Origin: Alteromonas ponticola
GTDB taxonomy: Bacteria; Pseudomonadota; Gammaproteobacteria; Enterobacterales; Alteromonadaceae
Reading direction: 5' to 3'
Assembly (NCBI RefSeq): GCF_012911815.1
Contig: NZ_JAATNW010000002.1
Span: 310,001 to 374,000 of the forward strand
Length of the DNA stretch: 64,000 bases
The translations under genes were made by a program, and so were the position numbers. How positions within the stretch are numbered: position 1 is the stretch's first letter; every line of letters begins with the position of its first letter. Of this stretch, positions 18,807 to 28,220 are shown in pieces. The notes under the pieces were generated by a model. It ran no database searches and was not told the origin of the DNA. It saw only the letters and a program-made list of their open reading frames with translations.

Positions 18807-20128
18807 ACTGTCAGCGGTTCAAGCTTGCCAATAGGCTTGTCTAATGACTCCGGTGGCGAAGTAAACCAGTGGGCTTTCTCAGCGCCCATATAGATACAGT
18901 CTTCCAGACGCACCCCAAACTCGCCGGGCAGGTAAATGCCCGGTTCATTGGATAAGCACATGCCTTTGGCCAGTAAGGTTTTTTCGTTGCGCACGAAATT
19001 GATTTTTTCGTGACCTTCCATACCAATGCCGTGGCCTAAGCGGTGTGACAAGCCAGGCAGTTTATAGTCTGGCCCGAAACCTTTGCTGGCGTACATCCTA
19101 CGCACGGTACCATCCACAGTTCCTGCCGGGGTGCCCACCTCAGCGGTGTCAAACGCCAGTTGCTGGCCTTCCCTTACCAGTTGCCACACCTGCCTTTGTT
19201 TTTTGGTGGGTTCGCCATACACAAAGGTACGCGATATATCCGATTGATAGCCATGAACATTACAGCCGCAGTCCATCAGCACAATTGAGCCTTCCTTGAT
19301 GGTTTGCGCCTGACGGGTACCATGGGGATACGCACTGGCTTCATTAAACAGCGCCATGTTCCACACGCCTGAGCCGCCCAGTTGTTGCTGCGCTTCACTC
19401 ATCAGCGCTTTAACCTGTTGCTGATCCATGCCCTGTTCAAGTTGCGCCCACACATGCTCGTAGGCTTTCAGGGTGACTTCATTGGCTTTATGCATCAACT
19501 GTAATTCATGCGCACTCTTGATTAATCGACATCCCAGTGTGACCGGCTCTGCACTGGTGTGGTTGAAATTACTCAACGCTTTCATGATGCCATCCAGTAC
19601 GAAATAACGTACGGTGCTCTCGAAGCCAATGGTGCCGTGTTTGATTTTACGGTCGTTAAGAATTTGCTTAACCAGCGTGAAAGGATTCTCGTGTTCTTGC
19701 CACACGCGCACGTCATCCCCGACGGTTAAGGTTTCGCGCACACTGGGCTCTTCAAAAAAAGGCGTCACCACGGCAATATCACCTTCGCGCGGGATCACCA
19801 AGGCGGTCAGGCGCTCACTGCGCCACCACTGAATGCCGGCAAAGTAGTCCATGCTGGCCCCGGGCTCTATCACGATAGCGGCAATATTTTGCTTTTGCAT
19901 AATTGACTGCGCTTTGGCTATGCGTTCGCGGCGCTCTGCTACCGAAATAGGCTTGATGTCGCCTACAATGTTGCTAAGCGTGTCCGTTGATGAGGTTTGC
20001 TTATTTTGAGCATTCGCCATTTGCCCGAAAGACAATGCACCCAGTGCGGTGAACCCCAGCCCTGATGCTTTTAAGAATGTACGCTTATCCATATGAACCA
20101 CTTTGTTCAAGTTATTGAATAGGCTCAT
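18803..20128 (-). CDS. M24 family metallopeptidase (Xaa-Pro dipeptidase/aminopeptidase-like), exported
   Basis: Pita-bread-fold peptidase expected to cleave Xaa-Pro bonds. Metal-ligand motifs are present in order: VLMDCGCNVHGYQSDISRTF, RLGHGIGMEGHE, NEPGIYLPGEFGVRLEDC. The N-terminus has DKRTFLKASGLGFTALGAL followed by MANA, a Tat-like signal in which the first Arg is Lys, so export is likely, by Tat or Sec. The start could be 20128 or the internal ATG at 20092; neither has a good ribosome-binding site. The 3' end overlaps the LysR gene by 4 bases, convergently. Second M24 enzyme in the window besides PepP. Confidence 0.9.
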   Translation of the reverse strand: MSLFNNLNKVVHMDKRTFLKASGLGFTALGALSFGQMANAQNKQTSSTDTLSNIVGDIKPISVAERRERIAKAQSIMQKQNIAAIVIEPGASMDYFAGIQWWRSERLTALVIPREGDIAVVTPFFEEPSVRETLTVGDDVRVWQEHENPFTLVKQILNDRKIKHGTIGFESTVRYFVLDGIMKALSNFNHTSAEPVTLGCRLIKSAHELQLMHKANEVTLKAYEHVWAQLEQGMDQQQVKALMSEAQQQLGGSGVWNMALFNEASAYPHGTRQAQTIKEGSIVLMDCGCNVHGYQSDISRTFVYGEPTKKQRQVWQLVREGQQLAFDTAEVGTPAGTVDGTVRRMYASKGFGPDYKLPGLSHRLGHGIGMEGHEKINFVRNEKTLLAKGMCLSNEPGIYLPGEFGVRLEDCIYMGAEKAHWFTSPPESLDKPIGKLEPLTV

Positions 20129-20207
20129 AATGAAAGTTCAACAGCGATTTTGCAAATGAATATATCCCATCCACAGCTGCGTTCATCTTACAGTGAAGAA
20201 TGACGAC

Positions 20208-21380
20208 TTAAAAAGCGGACGCTTCTGCCATCCATTGTTGTTTGATAAAGGAAAGCTTATCGGTCATCACCAGGCCGGTACCACGAATGAACTTTTTGAC
20301 CGGATCATTCCCACTGAACAAGGTCTGGAAGCCGCTCATGGCGGCAATCATTTTGGTCGCCTGGGTTTTACGTTCGCGTTCAAAGGGGCGTAAATAGCGC
20401 AGACGTGAAAAGTCTTTGCCCGACTGTTTTAGTTGCATCACTGTTTTCGCCAATGCAAACGCATCATCGATACCCAAATTGGCCCCCTGCCCGGCTAACG
20501 GGTGGATGGTGTGCGCGGCATCACCGATGATGACAACGCCGTCGGTAGCCCAGGTTCTGGCACACTGCATGGTCAGCGGAAAATGGGCAATGTCACTTTC
20601 AACCTGTACAACACCTAATATGGCATCGCTCGCTGCGGTAAGCTGATTAGAAAACTCCGCCTTATCAAGCTGTAGCAGTTGCTCTGCCACGGGGGTGTCC
20701 TGCGACCAGACAATAGAGCAGATATGCTCATCAAACGTAGGTAATAACGCCAGCGGCCCGGTAGGGGTAAAAACCTGTCTGGCGGTCATATCATGTGGCT
20801 GTTGGGTGCGTACATTCGCCACCAGCGCTAACTGACCATAGTCATGAAAAGTCATCGGAAACTGATAATGTTTGCGAATAAAGGAGTGGGCCCCATCTGC
20901 GCCCACCAGCAGTTTGCAGGCGATAACGCTATCATTGTCCAGCATCAGCATGGTTTCCTGCTGGCCGGATAAAATCTTGTTGATCCGTGCGTTTTCTATG
21001 TGAACCTGCTGCTGAGAGTGTAAAAACGCCGCCAACCCATTAATTAAAACCTGATTTTCGACAATACTGCCTAACGCTTGACGCTGCGTATCAGTACTGT
21101 CGAAACTGATTCGTCCAAAACTGTCTTTATCCCACACATGAATGTGGGTAAAATCGCAGCGCCTTTGGGCGTCTACATGGTGCCAGGCACCCAGCGTTGT
21201 CAGTGCATCAATGTGCGCCTGATTGATCGCACTCACGCGAAGCCCCATCTGCTCGGGTAACGCGCGACTTATTGCACCGTCATTAACTAATGCCACTGAC
21301 ATATTTGCCTGTGTCAGTGCACTGGCCAGCGACAGGCCAACAACGCCCCCACCCACTACAGCAATATCAACCTTTTGCAT
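20208..21380 (-). CDS. ubiI: 2-polyprenylphenol hydroxylase, UbiI/VisC type
   Basis: FAD monooxygenase of aerobic ubiquinone biosynthesis (C5 hydroxylation in E. coli). The 390-residue protein has the Rossmann motif VVGGGVVGLSLA near residue 8, the DG segment VGADGAHSFIRK, and the FAD-contact motif GDAAHTIHPLAGQGANLG. WDKDSFGRISFD matches UbiI better than UbiF or UbiH. Lies 28 bases after ubiH in the same direction, the order ygfB-pepP-ubiH-ubiI being that of E. coli. Assignment to UbiI rather than another Coq6-like enzyme relies on synteny plus these motifs. Confidence 0.9.
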   Translation of the reverse strand: MQKVDIAVVGGGVVGLSLASALTQANMSVALVNDGAISRALPEQMGLRVSAINQAHIDALTTLGAWHHVDAQRRCDFTHIHVWDKDSFGRISFDSTDTQRQALGSIVENQVLINGLAAFLHSQQQVHIENARINKILSGQQETMLMLDNDSVIACKLLVGADGAHSFIRKHYQFPMTFHDYGQLALVANVRTQQPHDMTARQVFTPTGPLALLPTFDEHICSIVWSQDTPVAEQLLQLDKAEFSNQLTAASDAILGVVQVESDIAHFPLTMQCARTWATDGVVIIGDAAHTIHPLAGQGANLGIDDAFALAKTVMQLKQSGKDFSRLRYLRPFERERKTQATKMIAAMSGFQTLFSGNDPVKKFIRGTGLVMTDKLSFIKQQWMAEASAF

Positions 21381-21408
21381 GTTTACCCTTGTTCAATCTC
21401 ATCAGGTG

Positions 21409-22581
21409 TTAATTAAGCCCGGTCGTTTGTTTAACGAACAGTGCCTGTATGGCATGGCTTACATTCATACTGAGTAAGCCCAGATTACGTGCAGTTTGCA
21501 GCGGAAGCAGCTGATTTGAAAATAAGGTGACCAGTGAGTCAGTGATGCCGATCGTGGCACTACGATCAGCGCGACGAGCCTGCTGATAGGCGTTCAAGAC
21601 ATCAAACTCTCCGGGATCGGTGACGGATTTGAGCGCATCTACCAACGTAACAGCATCGCGTACTCCCAGATTGAACCCCTGTCCGGCAATGGGATGTAAT
21701 GTCTGCGCGGCATTCCCCACCACCACACTGCGATGGCGCGTGAGTTTATCAGCCTGGCGCAATGCCAGCGGAAACGCATCCTTTTTACCTACGGTTAAAA
21801 TGCGTCCCTTGCGATAGCCGAAAGCCTTTTGCAACGCATCAATAAACTGCTTATCGGAAAAACTAAGTAACTGCTCAGCCTGATCCTCGGCGATGGTCCA
21901 CACCACCGAATACTCGTTTTGAACTTCGTCATCCGTCGATGAGGTAAATGGCAAAAACGCCAGCGGGCCGTTCGCGGTAAACCGCTCAAAGGCTTTGTAT
22001 TGATGCTTTTCGGATACTTTTACATTACAAATGATGGCGGTTTGCTGATAGGCCGTTTGCTGGTAATGAAACCCTAAGGTCGCCGAGACCGGTGAACTTC
22101 CACCGTCGGCAACGATCACTAACTTACTCTTGAGTGTAGCCTGATCACTTAACCGCAACTGCTGACAATCAGGCTGGGTGGTGATATCTGTTACTTCAGC
22201 AGCGACACGCTGCAGGCGCGAATTTTGTACCGACGCATAAAGTGTTTCACCCAAGCGTTGCAACGCAACCACTTCACCAAACGCGGATAAATTAAAGTTT
22301 TGGGCAGCCAGTTCACAGTAACCGGCAGCCCCTTTGTCGGTCACCTCGATATGCTTGATGGCCACTGATTCCGGCAGGGTGACACCCCAGCCCCTCAGTT
22401 CGTCTACCGAGCGTCTGGCCAACGCAATAACCCGGGCATCAAAGTCCACAGGCTGGGATTTGTTGTGGTCCAGCTTATTATCAATTAAGGTCACCGAAAA
22501 ATCGGTGTTATCCAGCAATCCTCTGGCTACCGTTAGCCCAACAATGCCGCCGCCGATGATGGTGATATCGGTATCGGTCAT
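21409..22581 (-). CDS. ubiH: 2-octaprenyl-6-methoxyphenyl hydroxylase
   Basis: FAD-dependent ring hydroxylase of ubiquinone biosynthesis (C1 position). The 390-residue protein has IIGGGIVGLTVARGL at the N-terminus, the VIVADGGSSPVSATLG segment and GNAAQTLHPIAGQGFNLGVR. The Asn-Ala-Ala-Gln version of that last motif is typical of UbiH. It begins 3 bases after the pepP stop, so is cotranscribed with it, and is followed by ubiI. Confidence 0.94.
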   Translation of the reverse strand: MTDTDITIIGGGIVGLTVARGLLDNTDFSVTLIDNKLDHNKSQPVDFDARVIALARRSVDELRGWGVTLPESVAIKHIEVTDKGAAGYCELAAQNFNLSAFGEVVALQRLGETLYASVQNSRLQRVAAEVTDITTQPDCQQLRLSDQATLKSKLVIVADGGSSPVSATLGFHYQQTAYQQTAIICNVKVSEKHQYKAFERFTANGPLAFLPFTSSTDDEVQNEYSVVWTIAEDQAEQLLSFSDKQFIDALQKAFGYRKGRILTVGKKDAFPLALRQADKLTRHRSVVVGNAAQTLHPIAGQGFNLGVRDAVTLVDALKSVTDPGEFDVLNAYQQARRADRSATIGITDSLVTLFSNQLLPLQTARNLGLLSMNVSHAIQALFVKQTTGLN

Positions 22582-22584
22582 GCG

Positions 22585-23895
22585 TTACTCGCTCATCAGC
22601 TTTTCGATGGCCGCAATCGATTTAGGCACATTGGCGGTTATCACTTCAGCCCCTTTGGCGGTAATAACAATGTTGTCTTCGATGCGCACACCGATGCCCC
22701 GATAGGCTTCGGGTATGGTTTCATGGGCTGGCAAATACAGCCCCGGCTCAATAGTGAGCACCATGCCCGGCTTCAACGGTCTGTCTTCGCCAGCAATTTT
22801 ATAAACGCCCACATCATGCACGTCCAGGCCGAGAAAGTGCCCCAGCCCGTGCATATAAAACGCGCGGTAAGCCTGATTTTCCAGGTTCTCTTCTACTGAG
22901 CCGTTCAAAATGCCCAGCTCAATAAGCCCTTCAACCAATATTTTACTGCTTGCCTGATTCGCTTCGCCTAGGGTCACGCCGGGTTTAAGCAGCGCTATGG
23001 CTGCTTCCTGCGCCTTGAGCACAATGTTATACACTTTCGCCTGGGCATCGGTAAATTTACCGTTAACCGGGAAGGTGCGGGTAATATCTGCCGCATAGCC
23101 CTGATATTCTGCTCCCGCATCAATCAGCACCAGTTTGCCATCGTCAATTTGATCAGCGTTTTCGGTGTAATGCAATATACAGGCATTCTCGCCGCTGCCC
23201 ACGATAGTGCCATAAGCAGGGTAATGGGCACCGGCCATGGCAATGAGGTGATGAATCTCTGCCGCCAACTGATATTCATAACAGCCGGCATGGGCAAACT
23301 TCATTGCTCTGGCGTGCGCTTCACTGGTCATTTTGGCAGCGGCTTTCATAGTGGCAATTTCTGCGGCAGACTTAAATAAACGCATTTCATCCAGAAACGG
23401 ACGGGGATCACTTAAATGTATGGGCGCGGCGAATTTACGTGGATTACTGCGTAAGCGTTGCAGAGAAGCCATTACCTGTTGTTCCGCCCAGGCTTCCTCA
23501 CCCAGTGCAAAAAACACATGGTCATGGCCATCAATCCATTCATCTAACACTGCCGCCAGTTGATCCGATTCGTAGGCCTCGTCCAGGTTAAACTGGCTGA
23601 GTGCCTGTTGTGTACCCAGACGTCTGCCGTGCCAGACTTCTTCGTGTTCATCTTTAGCCTGACATACCATGGCGCGATAACAGGAAGGATGGCGTGAATG
23701 ATTGGACAACAACAGTACACTATCCGGTTCGGCAAACCCGGTTAAGTACCAGAAATAACTGTTCTGGCGGAACTTATATTCGGTGTCGCGACTCCGGGTC
23801 ACCAAGGTAGCCGCCGGGATCACACAGACACTGTTTTCAGGACACTGGGCCAGCAATCTGTCTTGACGAGAGGTAAATTCTTGTGGTGTTATCAC
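22585..23895 (-). CDS. pepP: Xaa-Pro aminopeptidase
   Basis: M24B metallopeptidase that removes an N-terminal residue preceding proline; cytosolic, no signal peptide. The 436-residue protein is close to E. coli PepP (441). N-terminal domain starts with FTSRQDRLLAQ; the metal site is built from LIDAGAEYQGYAADITRTFP, MHGLGHFLGLDVHD, TIEPGLYLP and GVRIEDNIV. Lies between ygfB (12 bases upstream) and ubiH (3 bases downstream) in the conserved block. Confidence 0.96.
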   Translation of the reverse strand: MITPQEFTSRQDRLLAQCPENSVCVIPAATLVTRSRDTEYKFRQNSYFWYLTGFAEPDSVLLLSNHSRHPSCYRAMVCQAKDEHEEVWHGRRLGTQQALSQFNLDEAYESDQLAAVLDEWIDGHDHVFFALGEEAWAEQQVMASLQRLRSNPRKFAAPIHLSDPRPFLDEMRLFKSAAEIATMKAAAKMTSEAHARAMKFAHAGCYEYQLAAEIHHLIAMAGAHYPAYGTIVGSGENACILHYTENADQIDDGKLVLIDAGAEYQGYAADITRTFPVNGKFTDAQAKVYNIVLKAQEAAIALLKPGVTLGEANQASSKILVEGLIELGILNGSVEENLENQAYRAFYMHGLGHFLGLDVHDVGVYKIAGEDRPLKPGMVLTIEPGLYLPAHETIPEAYRGIGVRIEDNIVITAKGAEVITANVPKSIAAIEKLMSE

Positions 23896-23907
23896 GTGAT
23901 GACCTAC

Positions 23908-24474
23908 TTAGTGGAGCGAGGGTTTTTCAGGGTGATCATCCAGCAAAGTTTTGCCCAGCTCGCTATAACATAACAATGCCGAAATCTTTACATACTCCAT
24001 GACTTCATAAAGGGCTTTTTCAGATTCTTCATCCTCTGACATGGGCTCTTCCATTTGCGCAATATTGGCAAAATCTTCCAGCGCTTCGCGCACTTCTTCA
24101 GAACAGGGGACTAAGTCCTGCTGATACAGTCCAAAGCCCAGCATAAAGCCCTGCACCCAATTAATGATGGCTGCACCGCGGTCGTTGATAGGCGCTTTGT
24201 CATCGGGAAGCAGTAGCTGCAGTGCAAATTCTGATTCGAGCAACTGCTCGCAGGTTTGGTTAAACAGGTCGTTAAGACAATTTTGCGTTTCCTGATTAAA
24301 CGCATCCCCCTGATGGATGGTGTCGCTTAGTACATTCATCCACTTGCGATCGGTTAAGGACATGCCACCGCACAACATTCCGCTAAGGATGCCATGTACT
24401 TCGGCGCCATCGACTATCACTCCGTGTTGAGATAACAGATTAGTTACCCCGTCGTAATTGAGCTGATTATTCAC
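23908..24474 (-). CDS. ygfB: YgfB/UPF0149 family protein
   Basis: All-alpha cytosolic protein of about 190 residues, usually encoded upstream of pepP. Characteristic segments are HGILSGMLCGG near the N-terminus and NDRGAAIINWVQGFMLGFGL in the middle. The molecular role is poorly defined in general; in Pseudomonas a YgfB homologue affects ampDh3 expression. First gene of ygfB-pepP-ubiH-ubiI; no terminator is visible before pepP. In E. coli zapA lies divergently beside it, but no zapA is found here. Confidence 0.9.
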   Translation of the reverse strand: MNNQLNYDGVTNLLSQHGVIVDGAEVHGILSGMLCGGMSLTDRKWMNVLSDTIHQGDAFNQETQNCLNDLFNQTCEQLLESEFALQLLLPDDKAPINDRGAAIINWVQGFMLGFGLYQQDLVPCSEEVREALEDFANIAQMEEPMSEDEESEKALYEVMEYVKISALLCYSELGKTLLDDHPEKPSLH

Positions 24475-24644
24475 ACTTTTTGTCCCATTCTTTTTCTTCT
24501 ATGCTACCAAAACATGGGGTTAAAACCCACAATTAGCAACCGTTCAATGATAAACTTTGTTTATCGCTAAACAGTGCTACAAAAAGACAATCATCGGCTT
24601 ATCGCATTCGAATCGCTGATGATCCACTTCACGAGCGGCTGCGT

Positions 24645-24673
24645 TTGTTATACTCTGTACTGCTATTTATAAT
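24645..24673 (+). promoter_or_regulatory. sigma70 promoter of the 6S RNA gene
   Basis: TTGTTA (24645-24650) and a perfect TATAAT (24668-24673) are separated by 17 bases. Transcription would start near 24680, which coincides with the predicted 5' end of the 6S RNA. Confidence 0.85.
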
Positions 24674-24680
24674 AACAATG

Positions 24681-24857
24681 CTTCCTGGGATGTTTGCCAG
24701 TTCATTCATGTCCCTGGCCGATGCTTTAATATAAGGAAGTTGACCTCGTTACTATTGAGCAAGCTCGACTCGTATCGAGAAGCCTGCGGTAACGAATAAA
24801 CTTCCGCCGTGATCCTTTCGGTTCACGGGCGAAAATGGACAGCGGCATTCTGGGAGG
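24681..24857 (+). ncRNA. ssrS: 6S RNA
   Basis: Noncoding RNA that binds the sigma70 RNA polymerase holoenzyme and represses promoters in stationary phase. The 5' end (CTTCCTGGGATGTT) pairs with the 3' end (GGCATTCTGGGAGG) to form the closing stem. The interior shows conserved gammaproteobacterial blocks: TGTCCCTGGCCGATG, TTGAGCAAGCTCG, GAGAAGCCTGCGG. Its ~177 bases fit the family. It lies upstream of fau as in other gammaproteobacteria, but here ribokinase and nucleoside hydrolase genes sit between. Ends are estimated by pairing and may shift by a few bases. Confidence 0.9.
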
Positions 24858-24881
24858 CGCCCTCTTTCGTTGGACACAGAA

Positions 24882-25778
24882 ATGGCAATAATTAATTTCG
24901 GGTCAATTAACATCGACCACGTTTATCAGGTTGATCACTTCGTTGCCCCTGGTGAAACATTAGCTTCGAACCACTACCAGACACTCTTGGGTGGTAAAGG
25001 TGCCAATCAGTCGATTGCACTGGCCATGGCAGGCGCTGATGTCAGACACGTGGGGTGCATCCATGAAACCGATGCTACGTTCAAACAAACCCTAATTCGC
25101 AAAGGGGTCGATTGCCGCTTTGTGAAATGCTCAGATACGCCGTCCGGTCATGCCATCATTCAAGTCACCCCAAGTGGGGAAAACGCCATTGTTTTGTTTG
25201 GCGGGGCCAATCAGACCATCACCGAAAAAATGGTTGAGCATGCGTTAGATGACGCCAAGCCATCTGACTGGGTGATAATGCAAAACGAGACCAGTTGTAT
25301 TAAAGAAGCGATGCAGCAGGCGAAAAAGAAAGGGCTTAAAGTTGCTTTCAACCCCGCACCAATGAGCGAATCGGTCAAATCGTTGCCTTACGACTGTATC
25401 GACCTGTTGATTGTTAATGAAACCGAAGCCGCTGCCATCACCGGTGAAAGCGAAATAGACGCTATTTTGAACCACTTCACTGAAAAGTGGACGCACGCCA
25501 AAGTTATTGTCACCTTGGGCAAAGTGGGCGTGGTGATGTTGCAAAAAGGCGAGCGCATTGATGTAAAGGCCTTTTCCGTTAATGCTATTGACACTACCGC
25601 AGCAGGTGATTGTTTTATAGGCTATTTCTTATCTGCTTACGCAGCGCATGCAGACGCTAAAAAAGCGTTAGTTCGCGGTTGCGCAGCCTCTGCCATTGCA
25701 GTTACCCGCGAAGGGGCTGCACAGTCGATTCCAGAAGAAAAAGAAGTCGACCGATTTCTTGCAAAACAAAGCCGATAA
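24882..25778 (+). CDS. rbsK: Ribokinase-like PfkB-family sugar kinase
   Basis: Phosphorylates ribose to ribose 5-phosphate with ATP. PfkB motifs are clear: NFGSINIDHVYQVDHF, the sugar-binding LLGGKGANQSIALAMAGA, and the C-terminal anion-hole/catalytic Asp segment DTTAAGDCFIGYF. From the ATG at 24882 it is 298 residues; a TTG four codons earlier is possible but lies at the end of the 6S RNA. Next to a nucleoside hydrolase and upstream of rpiA, which fits a ribose salvage role. A related specificity (another nucleoside or deoxyribose) cannot be excluded. Confidence 0.88.
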   Translation: MAIINFGSINIDHVYQVDHFVAPGETLASNHYQTLLGGKGANQSIALAMAGADVRHVGCIHETDATFKQTLIRKGVDCRFVKCSDTPSGHAIIQVTPSGENAIVLFGGANQTITEKMVEHALDDAKPSDWVIMQNETSCIKEAMQQAKKKGLKVAFNPAPMSESVKSLPYDCIDLLIVNETEAAAITGESEIDAILNHFTEKWTHAKVIVTLGKVGVVMLQKGERIDVKAFSVNAIDTTAAGDCFIGYFLSAYAAHADAKKALVRGCAASAIAVTREGAAQSIPEEKEVDRFLAKQSR

Positions 25779-25829
25779 GCTGAACCTTTGGCAATTCCCC
25801 TACTTTGATTATTAGAGCGATATGGATTT

Positions 25830-26771
25830 ATGAGTCATAAAATTATTTTGGACACTGACCCAGGCATCGATGATGCGATGGCCATCTTTTTTGCCTTTCA
25901 GGCACCCGACATTGAGGTTCTGGGCCTGACCACGGTGTTCGGTAACGTTCCGGTTGACATGTCAGCACGCAATGCACTTACCCTTTGCGAACTGGCCGGA
26001 CAGGACATTCCGGTGACTAAAGGTGTGGGCATGCCATGGGTTGGCCCTGAATCAACCTATGCGCATTTTGTTCACGGTGATGATGGTTTCGGTAATATCA
26101 ATTTTCCTGCGTCTAAGCGCGAATTAGATCCGCGAAGTTCAGCCCAATTTATCATTGACATGGCACGTGAATACCCCGGCGAGATCACGCTGGTTGCCAT
26201 TGGCCCATTGGGTAACCTGGCGCTGGCGCTGCGACTTGAACCCGACTTACCCAAATTGCTCAAAGGTGTCAGTATTATGGGTGGCGCGGCGTTTGTGCGC
26301 GGTAACGTTACCCCTGTCGCCGAAGCGAATATCTGGAACGACGCTCACGCAGCAGAAATTGTATTTGCGGCTGACTGGGATCTGACCATGTTCGGTCTGG
26401 ATGTCACAAATGCGGTGCCTTTCAAACCCTCTTTTATGGAAACCTTAAAAGCAAAGAACGAAAAGCTGGGTGGTTTTGTGTTTAATTCGGCTAAGTTCTA
26501 CGCCGATTTTTATTCGGCAAACCGTGACGACAAAGTGTGTTTCTTTCACGATGCATTCCCGTTGGCTCACCTGATCCAACCGGATTTGTTCGAATTAACC
26601 GAAGGTAATGTGCGCGTTTCCACCGATGCCCTTAATCGTGGACAGACAATTGTCGCACCTGAAGGCACGACGGCCAGCCCACTGTGGACTGAAGCGAAGA
26701 AAATTAAAGTGGCCACAGGTGTCGACCACGCTAAGCTCGAACAACTGTTTATTGATACCTACGCCAGATAA
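25830..26771 (+). CDS. Nucleoside hydrolase (inosine/uridine-preferring family)
   Basis: Cleaves ribonucleosides to base and ribose. The family signature DTDPGIDDAMAI (calcium-binding aspartates, residues ~7-18) is intact; VAIGPLGNLALALR and MGGAAFVRGNVTPVAEANIW, with the conserved Asn/Glu, are also present. 313 residues is the usual length. No signal peptide, so it acts on imported or endogenous nucleosides. It follows the ribokinase gene by 51 bases, so ribose released here can be phosphorylated by the neighbour and enter the pentose phosphate pathway through RpiA two genes on. Confidence 0.94.
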   Translation: MSHKIILDTDPGIDDAMAIFFAFQAPDIEVLGLTTVFGNVPVDMSARNALTLCELAGQDIPVTKGVGMPWVGPESTYAHFVHGDDGFGNINFPASKRELDPRSSAQFIIDMAREYPGEITLVAIGPLGNLALALRLEPDLPKLLKGVSIMGGAAFVRGNVTPVAEANIWNDAHAAEIVFAADWDLTMFGLDVTNAVPFKPSFMETLKAKNEKLGGFVFNSAKFYADFYSANRDDKVCFFHDAFPLAHLIQPDLFELTEGNVRVSTDALNRGQTIVAPEGTTASPLWTEAKKIKVATGVDHAKLEQLFIDTYAR

Positions 26772-26839
26772 ACTGGTGCTTTCCAATGCCACTTGCTAAT
26801 GTCTGGCAAGTGGCATATTCAGATATGGAACACATAGCA

Positions 26840-27436
26840 ATGAATACTACGGAAAGCCGCAATTCGTTACGGCGCTCGTTTCGCAACGCCAGAAAAGCAC
26901 TGACGGTGCAGCAACAACAGGATGCGTCAGCAGCGCTGTTTACTCAAATTGAGCACTTTCTTCCTGCGTCGTTAAATCGTGTTGCTTTATACCTGGCAAA
27001 TGACGGCGAGCCTGATTTATCAACGGTGATTCGCTCTTGCTGGCAGCATCAGATCGCCACGTCGCTTCCTGTTTTGCATCCTGTCACCAAAAAGCATTTA
27101 CTGATGCTGAATTACACCGCTGACACCCCGATGCATATCAATCGCTTTGGCATTGCCGAACCCGCATTAAACTGTCAGGCGATAAGGTTGTTAAACCAGC
27201 ATGATGTGCTATTTATGCCATTAGTCGGGTTTGATAAACAGGGCAACAGACTGGGTATGGGCGGCGGTTTTTATGATCGCACCCTTGCCAGCACGGTAAA
27301 CTGCGAATCGCGCCCCCGCTTAGTGGGTGTCGCTCATGACTGTCAGCAAGCGGAATCGTTACCGATACAGCCCTGGGATGTCCCCCTGGATGCTATTATT
27401 ACCCCTACACAAGTAATTCAACCTTCAAATTCATAA
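26840..27436 (+). CDS. fau: 5-formyltetrahydrofolate cyclo-ligase
   Basis: Converts 5-formyl-THF to 5,10-methenyl-THF using ATP; cytosolic. About 198 residues from the ATG at 26840 ([20 protein letters not shown]). Earlier in-frame ATGs at 26786 and 26825 are possible, but the [11 protein letters not shown] segment is the usual N-terminus. Conserved C-terminal features: [25 protein letters not shown]. Immediately upstream of rpiA (14 bases). In E. coli it directly follows 6S RNA; here two nucleoside-salvage genes intervene. Confidence 0.92.
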   Translation: MNTTESRNSLRRSFRNARKALTVQQQQDASAALFTQIEHFLPASLNRVALYLANDGEPDLSTVIRSCWQHQIATSLPVLHPVTKKHLLMLNYTADTPMHINRFGIAEPALNCQAIRLLNQHDVLFMPLVGFDKQGNRLGMGGGFYDRTLASTVNCESRPRLVGVAHDCQQAESLPIQPWDVPLDAIITPTQVIQPSNS

Positions 27437-27450
27437 CAAGTGGAATAAGC

Positions 27451-28107
27451 ATGGATCAGAACGAAAAGAAACAAGCCGTGGCCAATGCGGCCATCAAGTA
27501 TGTTGAGCAAGATTCAATTGTGGGCGTAGGAACTGGCTCCACGGTCAATTATTTCATTGATGCACTGGCAAAAATTAAACATAACATCGAAGGCGCAGTT
27601 TCCAGTTCCACCGCATCGACTGAGCGTATGAAAAAGCTGGGCATTGAAGTATTCGATCTGAATTCGGTCGATCAGCTGTCGGTATACATTGATGGCGCCG
27701 ATGAAGTCACCGATCACAAGCATATGATTAAAGGCGGCGGTGCGGCGCTGACGCAGGAGAAAATAGTTGCGGCCGTAGCGAAAAAATTTGTTTGTATCGT
27801 TGATGATTCAAAACGGGTGGGTGTGCTGGGTAAATTTCCGCTGCCCGTTGAGGTCATTCCCATGGCCCGCTCCTATGTAGCCAGGGAGCTGGTTAAACTG
27901 GGCGGCGATCCGGTTTACCGTGAAGGTGTAACGACCGACAACGGTAATGTGATACTGGATGTACATAATCTGGAAATTCTCAACCCCCGTGAGCTTGAAC
28001 AACAAATCAATAATATTGCCGGTGTGGTGACCAATGGCATCTTTGCCATGCGTGGTGCTGATGTGGTGCTGTCTGCCACCGATACTGGTGTCGAAACCCT
28101 CGATTAA
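27451..28107 (+). CDS. rpiA: Ribose-5-phosphate isomerase A
   Basis: Interconverts ribose 5-phosphate and ribulose 5-phosphate. At 218 residues it equals E. coli RpiA (219). Motifs: [16 protein letters not shown] (phosphate binding), [20 protein letters not shown] with catalytic Asp/Lys, and GALTQEK-like [10 protein letters not shown]. Same direction as fau and serA. With the ribokinase and nucleoside hydrolase upstream it completes a path from nucleosides into the pentose phosphate pathway. Confidence 0.98.
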   Translation: MDQNEKKQAVANAAIKYVEQDSIVGVGTGSTVNYFIDALAKIKHNIEGAVSSSTASTERMKKLGIEVFDLNSVDQLSVYIDGADEVTDHKHMIKGGGAALTQEKIVAAVAKKFVCIVDDSKRVGVLGKFPLPVEVIPMARSYVARELVKLGGDPVYREGVTTDNGNVILDVHNLEILNPRELEQQINNIAGVVTNGIFAMRGADVVLSATDTGVETLD

Positions 28108-28220
28108 AACACCTTTTTTGCGCTGCTGATTGATTAAGCTATCATCGTTTAGTATTTATTCAGTGGCAGCGCGTAATTTCCCTTTCACTCTGCGACTGAT
28201 TTTGCTAAGTTTGCCTTCCC

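Noticed and set aside
24475-24680. A zapA gene
   Set aside because: No ORF of sufficient length exists on either strand here.
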